Positions 16,731 to 25,328 of a stretch of DNA of 28,107 bases are shown here, in pieces. Position 1 is the stretch's first letter. Each line of letters begins with the position of its first letter. The notes below the pieces were generated by a model. That model had not been told where the DNA came from. It made no database searches and saw only the letters and a list, made by a program, of their open reading frames with translations. Position numbers and translations under genes: made by a program. Source of the DNA: Bacillota bacterium (lineage in GTDB: Bacteria; Bacillota; Dethiobacteria; Dethiobacterales; Dethiobacteraceae); contig QLUI01000002.1 of NCBI GenBank assembly GCA_018725345.1, positions 1-28,107 of the forward strand. The letters run 5' to 3'.

Positions 16731-16916
16731 CTACAAGTTCTCCTGCGTATCAGTCTGTTTCTCAAGCGCCATCAGCTCAAGCAGCAGAACGTCGATCAAT
16801 CTACTCTGCTCTATCACCTGCTGACTCTCTAAACCGTACTTGCTCACCAGCAAACAAAGTTTTGCCCTCTCCTTCTCCATTATCTTCATAATTTCCCTAA
16901 TTTTCTCTTGTTTCAT
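16731..16916 (-). CDS. Spo0E-like sporulation regulatory phosphatase
   Basis: A 61-residue protein with the size and helical-hairpin layout of Spo0E-like aspartyl phosphatases: a charged first helix (EKERAKLCLLVSKYGL), a short turn, then a second helix containing SRLIDVLL at residues 38-45 at the place of the SQELD signature. Family members dephosphorylate Spo0A-P and so restrain sporulation. The signature is only partly kept (the L and D remain), so the call rests on overall pattern. The ATG at 16916 has GGAG nine bases upstream; a GTG five codons earlier overlaps that site. It is convergent with tRNA-fMet and follows a long AT-rich leader. Confidence 0.68.
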   Translation of the reverse strand: MKQEKIREIMKIMEKERAKLCLLVSKYGLESQQVIEQSRLIDVLLLELMALEKQTDTQENL

Positions 16917-17018
16917 CAGAACACACTCCACAAATAATACTTTCCGGTTGCATAGCCACTACAGGCACACAAACAATAACATAACCAAATTACCAACTTA
17001 ACACAAGGGGAAATATGT

Positions 17019-17089
17019 GGAATAATGTTCTCTGCGATGTTTTATTTTTTCATATAAATTCGTAAATTCGTTTTTCCTAACATTATTCC
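17019..17089. repeat. Inverted repeat upstream of the Spo0E-like gene
   Basis: GGAATAATGTT at 17019-17029 and its exact reverse complement AACATTATTCC at 17079-17089 are separated by 49 bases of AT-rich sequence containing AAATTCG twice. It could be a paired binding site or a leader RNA hairpin. Confidence 0.7.
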
Positions 17090-17353
17090 TGCACTCTCCC
17101 ATTTTAAAATTCTAAAATCTTCCTTTAATTAACGCAGGCAAATTCGTCTCATCAGCTAAAATAGCGAATAGTTATCATTCACTTGCAATTCTTTAACCTT
17201 TGAAGATTTTCTGTCTGATAATTTTAATTATCCCTAACATTTGCCATTTTTCGATTTTACTTCACTCGACACTAACTTTTTGAACTTCCCCACCAGAATT
17301 AATACGGCTGCGAAAACGTGCGAGCAGAACACCTGGGCGAGGCTGGATCACCC

Positions 17354-17389
17354 AAAAAAGATGCCACAAATGCTACTTTGAGACACCTT
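17354..17389 (-). terminator. Possible weak terminator after gatB
   Basis: On the minus strand AAGGTGTC pairs with GGCATCTT (two wobble pairs) across a loop of about 16 bases and runs into TTTTTT. It lies 30 bp after the gatB stop. The large loop makes it weak. Confidence 0.35.
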
Positions 17390-17419
17390 ATAGCTATGTT
17401 TAGAACTTTTTTACCTAGT

Positions 17420-18850
17420 TTAGCGTAGTTTTTCCCGCAAAAGCTGATTAACCATTTCCGGATTTGCTCTTCCTTTGGAAATTTTCATAACCTGCCCCAC
17501 CAAGAAACCAATCGCCTTTTCCGTTCCTGCCTTAAAATCCTCAACCGACTTGGGGTTATCCGTGATGACTTGTTCGACGATGGCAGCAATGGCATCCTTA
17601 TCTGAAATTTGGACAAGCCCCTGCTCTTTAACAATTTCCGCCGGTTTCTTGCCGCTGCTAAACATTTCTTCAAAAACTGTTTTAGCAATTTTACCGCTAA
17701 TGGTGCCGTCAGTCTGGAGCTTGAGCAGTTCCGCCAAGTGTGATGGAGTCAACCTTGTCTGGTGAATTTCAATGCCATGCGCATTGAGGTATTTCAGAAT
17801 TTCCCCCATCAAACTGTTTGCTACAGCTTTGGCATCGTGATATTCCGCCAACGTAGCTTCAAAAAAGTCAGACATAGCTTTAGATGCGGTGATTACCGCG
17901 GCATCATACTCCGGCAATCCCCATTCACTCACATAGCGCGTGCGACGGGCATCCGGCATTTCCGGCAGGCTCTGCCGGATTTCCTCCACCCAGTCATGCT
18001 CCACAATAATAGGCACCAAATCAGGGTCGGGGAAATAGCGGTAATCGTGGGCTTCCTCTTTGGAACGCATTGAAAAAGTTATGCCTTTATGCTCATCCCA
18101 GCGGCGCGTTTCCTGCACCACCTTGCCTCCTGCTTCCAGCACTTCTTTTTGACGATCCACCTCGTAAACCAGCCCGCGCTGTACAGCCTTAAAGGAATTC
18201 ATATTCTTAATTTCAGACCTTGTGCCAAACTCCTTACTGCCTGCCGGCATGATAGAAACGTTAGCGTCGCAGCGCAGAGAACCCTCTTCCATTTTTACAT
18301 CTGAAATACCGGTGTATTGTATCACACTTTTAAGCTTTTCCAAATATGCCTTTGCTTCTTCCGGCGAGCGAAGATCTGGTTCGGAAACAATTTCGATAAG
18401 CGGCACTCCGGTTCGGTTATAATCCGCCAAAGAATAGTCGGCGAAATCACCGTGCACCAGTTTGCCCGCGTCTTCTTCAATGTGAACACGTGTAATCCCC
18501 ACCCGCTTTGTTTCCCCGTTTAATGCAAATTCCAAGTAGCCGCTAACCGCAAGCGGCAAATCGTATTGCGAAATCTGGTACGCCTTGGGTAAATCGGGAT
18601 AAAAATAATTTTTCCGGTCAAATTTGGCGAAGCGAGGAATTTCACAATTTAGGGCCAAGCCTGCTTTGATGGCGAACTCCACTACCCGTCTATTAAGGAC
18701 AGGCAGCGAGCCTGGTAATCCTAAGCATACCGGACAAACATGCGTATTAGGCTCTTTACCAAATTCAGTAGGGCAGGAACAAAAAATTTTAGATGCCGTG
18801 GCAAGCTCTATATGGACCTCCAAACCTATTACCGTTGCATATTTACTCAT
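17420..18850 (-). CDS. gatB: Asp-tRNA(Asn)/Glu-tRNA(Gln) amidotransferase subunit B
   Basis: A 476-residue GatB, the kinase and tRNA-binding subunit of GatCAB, which phosphorylates misacylated Glu-tRNA(Gln) or Asp-tRNA(Asn) before amidation. It starts MSKYATVIGLEVHIEL and has two CxxC-type zinc pairs (CSCPTEF and CPVCLGLPG), KNYFYPDLPKAYQISQYDLP, GVPLIEIVSEPD, and the tRNA-binding helical and YqeY-like tail ending NQLLREKLR. Its start overlaps the end of gatA by eight bases (ATGAGTAA), with AAGGAG inside gatA, so the two are translationally coupled. Confidence 0.98.
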   Translation of the reverse strand: MSKYATVIGLEVHIELATASKIFCSCPTEFGKEPNTHVCPVCLGLPGSLPVLNRRVVEFAIKAGLALNCEIPRFAKFDRKNYFYPDLPKAYQISQYDLPLAVSGYLEFALNGETKRVGITRVHIEEDAGKLVHGDFADYSLADYNRTGVPLIEIVSEPDLRSPEEAKAYLEKLKSVIQYTGISDVKMEEGSLRCDANVSIMPAGSKEFGTRSEIKNMNSFKAVQRGLVYEVDRQKEVLEAGGKVVQETRRWDEHKGITFSMRSKEEAHDYRYFPDPDLVPIIVEHDWVEEIRQSLPEMPDARRTRYVSEWGLPEYDAAVITASKAMSDFFEATLAEYHDAKAVANSLMGEILKYLNAHGIEIHQTRLTPSHLAELLKLQTDGTISGKIAKTVFEEMFSSGKKPAEIVKEQGLVQISDKDAIAAIVEQVITDNPKSVEDFKAGTEKAIGFLVGQVMKISKGRANPEMVNQLLREKLR

Positions 18851-20318
18851 CTTTCGGCACTCCTTTCCCGCTTAAAACCGGTTTTTTCTTAGCAAGGCCG
18901 CTATGTTGTTCATAAGCGTAGGCGGCCTGCAAAATTGTCGCCTCGGCAAATGGCTTACCAATTAATTGCAGCCCTACAGGCAGGTTGTTTACAAACCCGC
19001 ACGGCATGGAAAGCGCGGGCAGACCAGCCAGATTCACCGGTATGGTGCAGATATCATTAAGATACATCGTGAGCGGGTCTTCCACCGTACCTACCGGAAA
19101 GGCGGTAGAGGGCGCAGTCGGTGTCAGAATTAGATCAAATTTTTTAAATGCTTCATCGAAGTCCTGCTTGATTAACGTCCGCACTTTTAACGCTTTAAGG
19201 TAATAGGCGTCATAGTACCCGGAACTAAGGGCGTAGGTGCCCAGCATAATCCTGCGCTTTACTTCGCTGCCAAAGCCTTGGCTACGTGTTTTTTTATACA
19301 TCTCAAGTAGGTTATCTGCTTCCGCCCTGTAGCCGTATTGTACACCGTCATAGCGGGCAAGATTGCTGGAAGCTTCCGCCGGCGCAATTAAGTAATAAAC
19401 AGGAATCCCATAATCGGTATGAGGCAATGAAATTTCCTCCGCTTCAGCCCCCAGCGCTACTAAGACATTTAATGCCTTCTGTACCGCATTCCGCACATCC
19501 CGATCAATTCCTGCAGCAAAATATTCTTTCGGTACGCCAATTCTCAAACCTTTGACTCCGCCTAACAGCTGCGCAGTATAATCTGGTGACGCAAGCGGCA
19601 CTGAAGTAGTATCACGCGAATCGTATCCGGCTATTGCGTTCATCACTAGCGCACAGTCCCAGATGTCTTTTGTAAAAGGGCCTATCTGATCAAGTGATGA
19701 TGCAAAAGCAATCAGACCATAACGCGAAACCCGACCGTAAGTCGGCTTTAGCCCCACCACACCGCAAAAAGCAGCGGGCTGACGGATTGAACCACCTGTA
19801 TCCGACCCCAAAGCAAAACATACTTCATCGGCAGCCACAGCCGCGGCTGAGCCACCGCTCGATCCGCCCGGCACCCTTTCCACATCCCACGGATTGCGTG
19901 TGGTAAAAAGTGCAGAGTTTTCCGTGGATGAGCCCATGGCAAACTCGTCAAGATTGGTTTTTCCAAGTAGCACAGTGCCTGCATCACGCAAAAGTTCGAC
20001 TACTGTGGCATCATAAGGCGGTTTGAAATTATCTAAAATTTTTGATGAACAGGTAGTCAGCACGCCTTTTGTACACATATTATCTTTTAAAGCCATGGGA
20101 ATACCGGCAAGAGGAGGCATTTCTTCGCCGCTTAAGCGCTTGGCATCCACAAGTGCTGCCGTTGCCAGTGCTTCATTTCTTGTTACCGTCACAAAAGCTT
20201 TTATTCTTTCGTCCACAGCCTCAACGCGGTGCAGAGCAGCTTCTGTCAACTCTAAAGCGCTGATCTCTTTCTTTCCCAGCAGTTTCAAGGCTTCCGCAAC
20301 TGTACATTCTTCCAGCAA
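18843..20318 (-). CDS. gatA: Asp-tRNA(Asn)/Glu-tRNA(Gln) amidotransferase subunit A
   Basis: A 491-residue amidase-signature protein, the glutaminase subunit that supplies ammonia to GatB. The Ser-cisSer-Lys triad is visible as K78 in ALKDN, S153 in PGGSSGGS and S177 in DTGGSIRQ, together with the GLKPTYGRVSRYGL motif. The start is a TTG at 20318, supported by GGGGGG seven bases upstream and 12 bp after the gatC stop; no ATG or GTG lies in a better place. The order gatC-gatA-gatB is the standard Firmicutes operon. Confidence 0.97.
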   Translation of the reverse strand: MLEECTVAEALKLLGKKEISALELTEAALHRVEAVDERIKAFVTVTRNEALATAALVDAKRLSGEEMPPLAGIPMALKDNMCTKGVLTTCSSKILDNFKPPYDATVVELLRDAGTVLLGKTNLDEFAMGSSTENSALFTTRNPWDVERVPGGSSGGSAAAVAADEVCFALGSDTGGSIRQPAAFCGVVGLKPTYGRVSRYGLIAFASSLDQIGPFTKDIWDCALVMNAIAGYDSRDTTSVPLASPDYTAQLLGGVKGLRIGVPKEYFAAGIDRDVRNAVQKALNVLVALGAEAEEISLPHTDYGIPVYYLIAPAEASSNLARYDGVQYGYRAEADNLLEMYKKTRSQGFGSEVKRRIMLGTYALSSGYYDAYYLKALKVRTLIKQDFDEAFKKFDLILTPTAPSTAFPVGTVEDPLTMYLNDICTIPVNLAGLPALSMPCGFVNNLPVGLQLIGKPFAEATILQAAYAYEQHSGLAKKKPVLSGKGVPKDE

Positions 20319-20330
20319 CTAGCTTCCCCC

Positions 20331-20618
20331 CTATTCAATTACACGCGGCACACGGAACATGCCTTCTTCCTCTTCAGGGGCGTTCAGTAAAGCTTCTTTG
20401 CGCTCCAGCCCCGGACAAATACGATCTTCTCGAAATACATTCTTTAGCGGCAAAACGTGGGCTGTGGGCAGAATATCTTTAGTCTCAAGCAGGTTCAGCT
20501 TGTCAGCAAATTCCAAAATCGCATTTAGCTGACTGGTAAACTTTTCCGTTTCATCCTCGGACATTGCGAGTCGTGCCAGGCTGGCAACATGAGCCACTTC
20601 CTTGCCTGTTAGCTTCAT
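20331..20618 (-). CDS. gatC: Asp-tRNA(Asn)/Glu-tRNA(Gln) amidotransferase subunit C
   Basis: A 95-residue GatC, which wraps around GatA and stabilises the complex. It shows the family pattern EVAHVASLARLAMSEDE, then LNAILEFADKLNLL, PTAHVLPLKNVFRED and the C-terminal FRVPRVIE. Two ATG codons are close together; the second, at 20618, is eight bases from GGGAGG while the first is only two bases away, so the second is chosen. It lies 122 bp after ligA and is probably in the same transcript. Confidence 0.95.
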   Translation of the reverse strand: MKLTGKEVAHVASLARLAMSEDETEKFTSQLNAILEFADKLNLLETKDILPTAHVLPLKNVFREDRICPGLERKEALLNAPEEEEGMFRVPRVIE

Positions 20619-20740
20619 TCGCATGACCTCCCTTGCGTAATTTAATTGCTGCGCCGACTGGCAGACTGCTTCAAGCGCCAGCGGGTAAGTTCTACCACGG
20701 TTACCAAGGTAATGATGATTTCACCCCTGCCTCCACTTTC

Positions 20741-22747
20741 TTACTTCCCTTTTGCCAGCAAAGCGATCAAAGCCTGTTCTTCCAAGATAGAAACTCGGAG
20801 CTTCTCCGCTTTTTGTAGCTTACTTCCCGGCTTCTCTCCCGCCACCAGATAATGCGTATTTTTGCTCACGCTACTACTCACCCGCCCGCCGGCCGCCAAA
20901 ATCAACGCCGTCGCTTCCTCACGGCTACAGGCAGCTAACGTGCCGGTCAAGACAAATGTTTTGCCGTAAAGCGGCTTTTCGGTACTATTTTCCTTCTCCT
21001 CGGCCATCTTCAAACCGGCACTGCGCAATCTGGCCACCAGTTCTTTGCTGGAATCAAGCGCGAAAAACTCGCTGATACTTGCCGAGATTTTTGCCCCCAC
21101 TTCCTCTACCGCTTCCAGTTCCGCTGGGGAGGCGGAAATCAACTTGTCCATACTGCCAAAATGCGCCGACAACAGTCTGGCTGTACGCTCACCGACAAAG
21201 CGAATACCCAGCCCGTAAAGCAAGCGCCAAAGCGGTTGTTCCTTGCTTTTCTCTATCGCGGACAACAAATCTTCCACCGACTTTTCCGCTTTCCGCTCCA
21301 AGGCCAGCAGTTCCGCTTTTTTGCCAGCTAATGCATAAATATCGGCTATATCCGCAATCAAGCCGGCAGATAGCAGCTGCTCTGTCAAAGCCGGCCCCAG
21401 ATGCTTAATATCCATGGCACTGCGGGAAGCAAAGTGGACGATTCTTTCCGCCACCTGAGCCGGGCAAAACGGGTTTAAACAACGCAAAGCTACCTCCCCC
21501 GGAAGACGGCCGGCTTGCGCTCCGCAAACAGGGCAAAATTCAGGCATGATAAAAGGTACTTCCGCTCCGGTGCGCCTAGATTTTACTACTGCCACAACTT
21601 CGGGAATAATCTCGCCCGCTTTCCGGACAATCACATAATCTCCGCTACGCACATCCTTTTCCCGGAGAATATCTTCATTATGCAGACTGGCCCGCTTCAC
21701 CACAGTTCCGGCAAGCAACACGGGTTCTAACTCCGCTATCGGCGTAAGCGTACCTATTCTGCCTACCTGAACGGTTATGCCCAGCACTTTGGTCTGTGCC
21801 TGTACTGCCGGAAATTTATAGGCAATGGCCCAACGAGGGCTCTTGGCCGTATTTCCCAAGCGCTTCTGTAATGACAAATCGTTTATTTTTATCACCAAAC
21901 CGTCAATCTCATATGGTAGTGCAGCACGTTTGACACGCCAACTCTCGCAATAGGACACCACCTCTTCTAATTGCCGCAAGACCACAGTCTGAGAACTTAC
22001 CCGCAGCCCCAAATCTTTCAGGGAGTTAAGCGCCGCAGAATGGGAATGGGGCTGCAGTTCGGGTGAATAACCTAACCCATAAACCACCACCTCCAAATTT
22101 CGGGAAGACGCCACTTGAGGATCCAACTGGCGCAGACTGCCGGCGGCAGCGTTTCTGGGATTAGCAAAGAGCGGCTGGTTCTGAAGACTTCGTTCCTCGT
22201 TTAGCGCCAGAAATGACGAACGGGGCAAATAAACTTCCCCTCTTGCTTCCAGTGTCACTGGTTTTCTCAACCTCAAGGGAATGCTTTTCACCGTACGCAG
22301 GTTATGGGTGATATCTTCCCCCACTTCTCCGTCACCGCGGGTGGCGCCCCGCACAAACAAGCCTGCTTCGTACTGCAATGATACTGCCAAACCGTCCACT
22401 TTCAGCTCCACCACAAATTCCAGTTGCGCTTCAGGCACAAGCTTCATGGCACGACTGACAAAATTGCGCAATTCGCCGATATTTAGAGCGTTCTCCAGGG
22501 AGAGCATAGGAAGACGGTGAACAACCGTGGCAAAACCTTCCCGCGGCTGGCCACCGACACGCTGCGTTGGAGAGTCCGGGCTGATTAAATCAGGGAATTC
22601 ACGCTCAATTTCAGCTAATTCACAGACGAGGGCATCAAAATCAGCATCACTGATTAACGGCTTATCCATCACATAGTAATGATAATTTTGTTCATCAATT
22701 TTTTCCCGTAGCTGCCTTAACCGCTTCCGGGCAGCATCCTTCTCCAT
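20741..22747 (-). CDS. ligA: NAD-dependent DNA ligase
   Basis: A 668-residue LigA that seals nicks in replication and repair using NAD. Domains in order: Ia domain with NYHYYV and the YxxL region; the nucleotidyltransferase domain with catalytic K116 in ELKVDG (the usual residue before lysine is proline; here it is leucine); an OB fold; a Cys4 zinc finger (C405, C408, C423, C428); helix-hairpin-helix repeats; and a BRCT domain from about residue 590 (GKTFVLTGTL). The ATG at 22747 has GAGG eight bases upstream; a GTG three codons earlier overlaps that site. It follows pcrA by about 10 bp, the conserved pcrA-ligA pair. Confidence 0.97.
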   Translation of the reverse strand: MEKDAARKRLRQLREKIDEQNYHYYVMDKPLISDADFDALVCELAEIEREFPDLISPDSPTQRVGGQPREGFATVVHRLPMLSLENALNIGELRNFVSRAMKLVPEAQLEFVVELKVDGLAVSLQYEAGLFVRGATRGDGEVGEDITHNLRTVKSIPLRLRKPVTLEARGEVYLPRSSFLALNEERSLQNQPLFANPRNAAAGSLRQLDPQVASSRNLEVVVYGLGYSPELQPHSHSAALNSLKDLGLRVSSQTVVLRQLEEVVSYCESWRVKRAALPYEIDGLVIKINDLSLQKRLGNTAKSPRWAIAYKFPAVQAQTKVLGITVQVGRIGTLTPIAELEPVLLAGTVVKRASLHNEDILREKDVRSGDYVIVRKAGEIIPEVVAVVKSRRTGAEVPFIMPEFCPVCGAQAGRLPGEVALRCLNPFCPAQVAERIVHFASRSAMDIKHLGPALTEQLLSAGLIADIADIYALAGKKAELLALERKAEKSVEDLLSAIEKSKEQPLWRLLYGLGIRFVGERTARLLSAHFGSMDKLISASPAELEAVEEVGAKISASISEFFALDSSKELVARLRSAGLKMAEEKENSTEKPLYGKTFVLTGTLAACSREEATALILAAGGRVSSSVSKNTHYLVAGEKPGSKLQKAEKLRVSILEEQALIALLAKGK

Positions 22748-22757
22748 GATTTGCACC

Positions 22758-24872
22758 TCACTCTACTTTGCGGAGCGGAGCGTAACGAGCAATCTGCTTT
22801 TTTAAGCCTAATGCCGGAAAATGAATGGTTAGCACCATATCGCCATCGCTTAAGTTATCTACAGCTTGGACTATGCCCACGCCCCATTTGCCATGTTCCA
22901 CCTTGTCTCCTGCAACCAAATTCCCAGCTTGGCCGGGAATAACAGGCACTACCGGCGCGGGAGCTTTTAAATCCTCAGCCAACACAGTCACGGGAATCTC
23001 CGCCAAAAAGCGTGACGGCAAATTTTGCATCGCCTGTCCAAAAATATTTCGTCTTTTTGCGTATGTCAAGAAAAGGATCCTCTGTGCCCGGGTAATGCCA
23101 ACATAACAGAGCCGTCTTTCTTCTTCTATGCCGTCTGCCGTTTCAGAGGAGCGCACATGAGGAAAAAGCTCTTCTTCCATGCCAGTCAAAAAGACTACCG
23201 GAAACTCCAGACCCTTGGCGGCATGCAGCGTCATCAATACAACCTGCCGCCCAAACTCATCGCTAAATGCGTCCAAATCACTGATTAACGCAGTATGTGT
23301 TAAAAATGCGGTTAACGTTTTCTCACTGGAACCTTTCATGAATTCCTGCGCTACGGTGATGAATTCCCGCAGATTTTCCACGCGGCTCTGCGCCGCATCC
23401 GTCCCTTCGGCCTTCAACTCATCCAGGTAACCGCTGCTGATTAGTACCTGCTCAACCAACTCATCCACACTTTTTTCGCTCATTTGCATCAACTTTTCTA
23501 TGAGTAGCGCAAAATCCTGCACTTTTTTCAGAGGGCCGGAGCCAAGCTCGGCATCTGCGGCAAATCTCAGTGATTGGAAAAGCGAAAACTGCTTTTCCTG
23601 AGCCAGTAAGCGCAATCTTTCCAGGCTAGCCGCACCAATACCGCGGCGTGGTACATTGATGATACGCAGCAGGCTCACATCATCAGCCGGGTTATCCAGT
23701 AGCCGTAGATATGCCAAAATATCTTTTATTTCTTTCCTCTCCCAGAAGCGAACACCGCCAATCATCTGATAAGCAATATTTTCTCGCACCAAAACCTCTT
23801 CGATGGCGCGGGACTGGGCATTCGTGCGGTAAAGAACGGCAAACTGATCATAATTGGCGGAAAGAGCACGGATTTCCCCGGCAATAAAACGGGCTTCTTG
23901 GTACTCATCTTGGGCTGCAAAAACATTGATCGGATCGCCCGCACCTTGTCGTGTCCAAAGATTTTTCTCTTTGCGCCCCGCATTATTTTTAACCATCTGA
24001 TTTGCTGCTGTCAAAATATGTCCAGTAGAGCGGTAGTTTTCTTCCAGCTTGACTACTGTTGCGTCAGGCCATTCACGTTCAAAATCAAGGATATTGCGAA
24101 GATCGGCGCCACGAAACTGATAGATAGACTGGTCATCATCGCCTACCACACAAAGATTCCTATGAGAACCGGCCAGCATGCTGACAATTTTATATTGTAC
24201 GCGATTAGTATCTTGGTATTCATCTACCAGAATATAGCGGAATTTTTTCTGGTAATGCGCCAGCACAGCAGGGTAATCGGTCAAGAGTCTGACTAAATAA
24301 AGCAGCAAATCGTCAAAGTCCAGCGCGTTGCTCAAGCGTAGCCGCTCCTGGTAATTCTTATAAATACGAGCGATAGTCCGCGTATAGAAATTATCGGCTT
24401 CCTCTGCGTAACGGTGCTGGTCAATCATTTCATTTTTTGCTCTGCCGATTACCGCCAGTACACTTCGCGGCTTGAAGCGAGAGTCGTCCAAAAGCATCTC
24501 CTTCATCACATTCTTAACTACCGTCTGTTGATCACCATCATCATAAATAGCAAAAGAGGAGGTAAGGCCAAGAAGTCCCGCATTTTCCCGGATTAGGCGG
24601 ACGGCGGCGGCGTGAAAAGTGGAAGCCCACATCCCAGGGATTTTTCCCACCAACTCTTCAATCCGGCTACGCATTTCCGCGGCTGCTTTATTAGTAAAAG
24701 TTAACGCCAGAATCTCCCATGGAGCCACCATTTTTTCCTTAATCAGATAGGCAATGCGGTGAGTAATTACCCTTGTTTTCCCGCTGCCGGCACCAGCTAA
24801 AATTAAAAGCGGTCCGTCTACACACTCCACAGCCTTTCGCTGCGCCTCATTCAAATCTGTCAATTGTTTCAT
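22758..24872 (-). CDS. pcrA: ATP-dependent DNA helicase PcrA (UvrD/Rep family)
   Basis: A 704-residue superfamily 1A 3'-5' helicase used in repair, rolling-circle replication and removal of RecA or RNA polymerase from DNA. Motifs are LNEAQRKAV (Q motif), AGAGSGKT at 26-33 (motif I), TFTNKAAAEM (Ia), VDEYQDTN (II), GDDDQSIYQFRGAD (III), LEENYRST (IV), TLHAAKGLEFP (V) and YVGITRAQ (VI). A C-terminal Tudor-like tail (VAGDKVEHGKWGVG), known to contact RNA polymerase in PcrA, is present. AGGAGG lies eight bases before the ATG. A terminator sits between it and yerC upstream. Confidence 0.97.
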   Translation of the reverse strand: MKQLTDLNEAQRKAVECVDGPLLILAGAGSGKTRVITHRIAYLIKEKMVAPWEILALTFTNKAAAEMRSRIEELVGKIPGMWASTFHAAAVRLIRENAGLLGLTSSFAIYDDGDQQTVVKNVMKEMLLDDSRFKPRSVLAVIGRAKNEMIDQHRYAEEADNFYTRTIARIYKNYQERLRLSNALDFDDLLLYLVRLLTDYPAVLAHYQKKFRYILVDEYQDTNRVQYKIVSMLAGSHRNLCVVGDDDQSIYQFRGADLRNILDFEREWPDATVVKLEENYRSTGHILTAANQMVKNNAGRKEKNLWTRQGAGDPINVFAAQDEYQEARFIAGEIRALSANYDQFAVLYRTNAQSRAIEEVLVRENIAYQMIGGVRFWERKEIKDILAYLRLLDNPADDVSLLRIINVPRRGIGAASLERLRLLAQEKQFSLFQSLRFAADAELGSGPLKKVQDFALLIEKLMQMSEKSVDELVEQVLISSGYLDELKAEGTDAAQSRVENLREFITVAQEFMKGSSEKTLTAFLTHTALISDLDAFSDEFGRQVVLMTLHAAKGLEFPVVFLTGMEEELFPHVRSSETADGIEEERRLCYVGITRAQRILFLTYAKRRNIFGQAMQNLPSRFLAEIPVTVLAEDLKAPAPVVPVIPGQAGNLVAGDKVEHGKWGVGIVQAVDNLSDGDMVLTIHFPALGLKKQIARYAPLRKVE

Positions 24873-24898
24873 TGCAGCAGCCTCCTAATGTTAAGCAG

Positions 24899-24928
24899 AA
24901 AAAAAGCAGCTGCGCACTGCTTTTTTTT
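24899..24928 (-). terminator. Intrinsic terminator between yerC and pcrA
   Basis: AAAAAAAGCAG pairs with CTGCTTTTTTT around a seven-base loop; both strands end in a T run, so it could work in either direction. It lies about 100 bp after yerC and 27 bp before the pcrA start, so pcrA needs readthrough or a promoter close to this element. Confidence 0.8.
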
Positions 24929-25025
24929 TATTTGATTTGCGAAGCACATCTTTCTTTGCAACTTATCCTCTCTCCCTTATTTCTCCGATGGCACTACCAC
25001 CAAAAACGGGGACATGAAGTGTTTC

Positions 25026-25322
25026 TCATCTTTTTTGGTCAAGCCGGGAAAGAACCAGGCTATAGCCGCCCGCACCATATTGTAAATATCGTTTGACCCG
25101 ACTGATGGTAGCAGTACTGGCTCCCGTCTCTCCTTCAATCTGTTGATATGTTTTTCCGTTATGCAGCATCCTCGCAACCTGGAATCGCTGAGCTAACGCC
25201 TTCAGTTCACTAATAGTGGCAATATCTTCGAAAAACCGGTAACATTCTTCCTCTTTTTCCAAGAGCAAGATGGCGCGAAACAACACATCCATGCTCTCCC
25301 CTTGCAGCTTAGGGTTAGCCAC
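25026..25322 (-). CDS. yerC: YerC/YecD family TrpR-related DNA-binding protein
   Basis: A 98-residue protein of the TrpR-like YerC/YecD family. It shows LEKEEECYRFFEDI, then SELKALAQRFQVARML and the helix-turn-helix YQQIEGETGASTATISRVKR. Its Bacillus relative also sits upstream of the pcrA-ligA-gatCAB region; its target genes are poorly known. The chosen start is GTG at 25322, six or seven bases from GGAGG; another GTG two codons earlier is too close to that site, and an ATG at codon 11 of the protein would cut the conserved N-terminus. Confidence 0.9.
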   Translation of the reverse strand: MANPKLQGESMDVLFRAILLLEKEEECYRFFEDIATISELKALAQRFQVARMLHNGKTYQQIEGETGASTATISRVKRYLQYGAGGYSLVLSRLDQKR

Positions 25323-25328
25323 AGTCAC

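Larger units (their letters stand above)
16917..17419. other. AT-rich intergenic region between gatB and the Spo0E-like gene
   Basis: About 500 bp without a supported gene in any frame. It holds an 11 bp perfect inverted repeat (see 17019-17089), a possible weak gatB terminator near 17354-17389, and presumably the promoter of the Spo0E-like gene, which I could not place with confidence. A TGTCGAG on the minus strand differs by one base from the core of a Spo0A box but is too short to claim. Confidence 0.6.
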
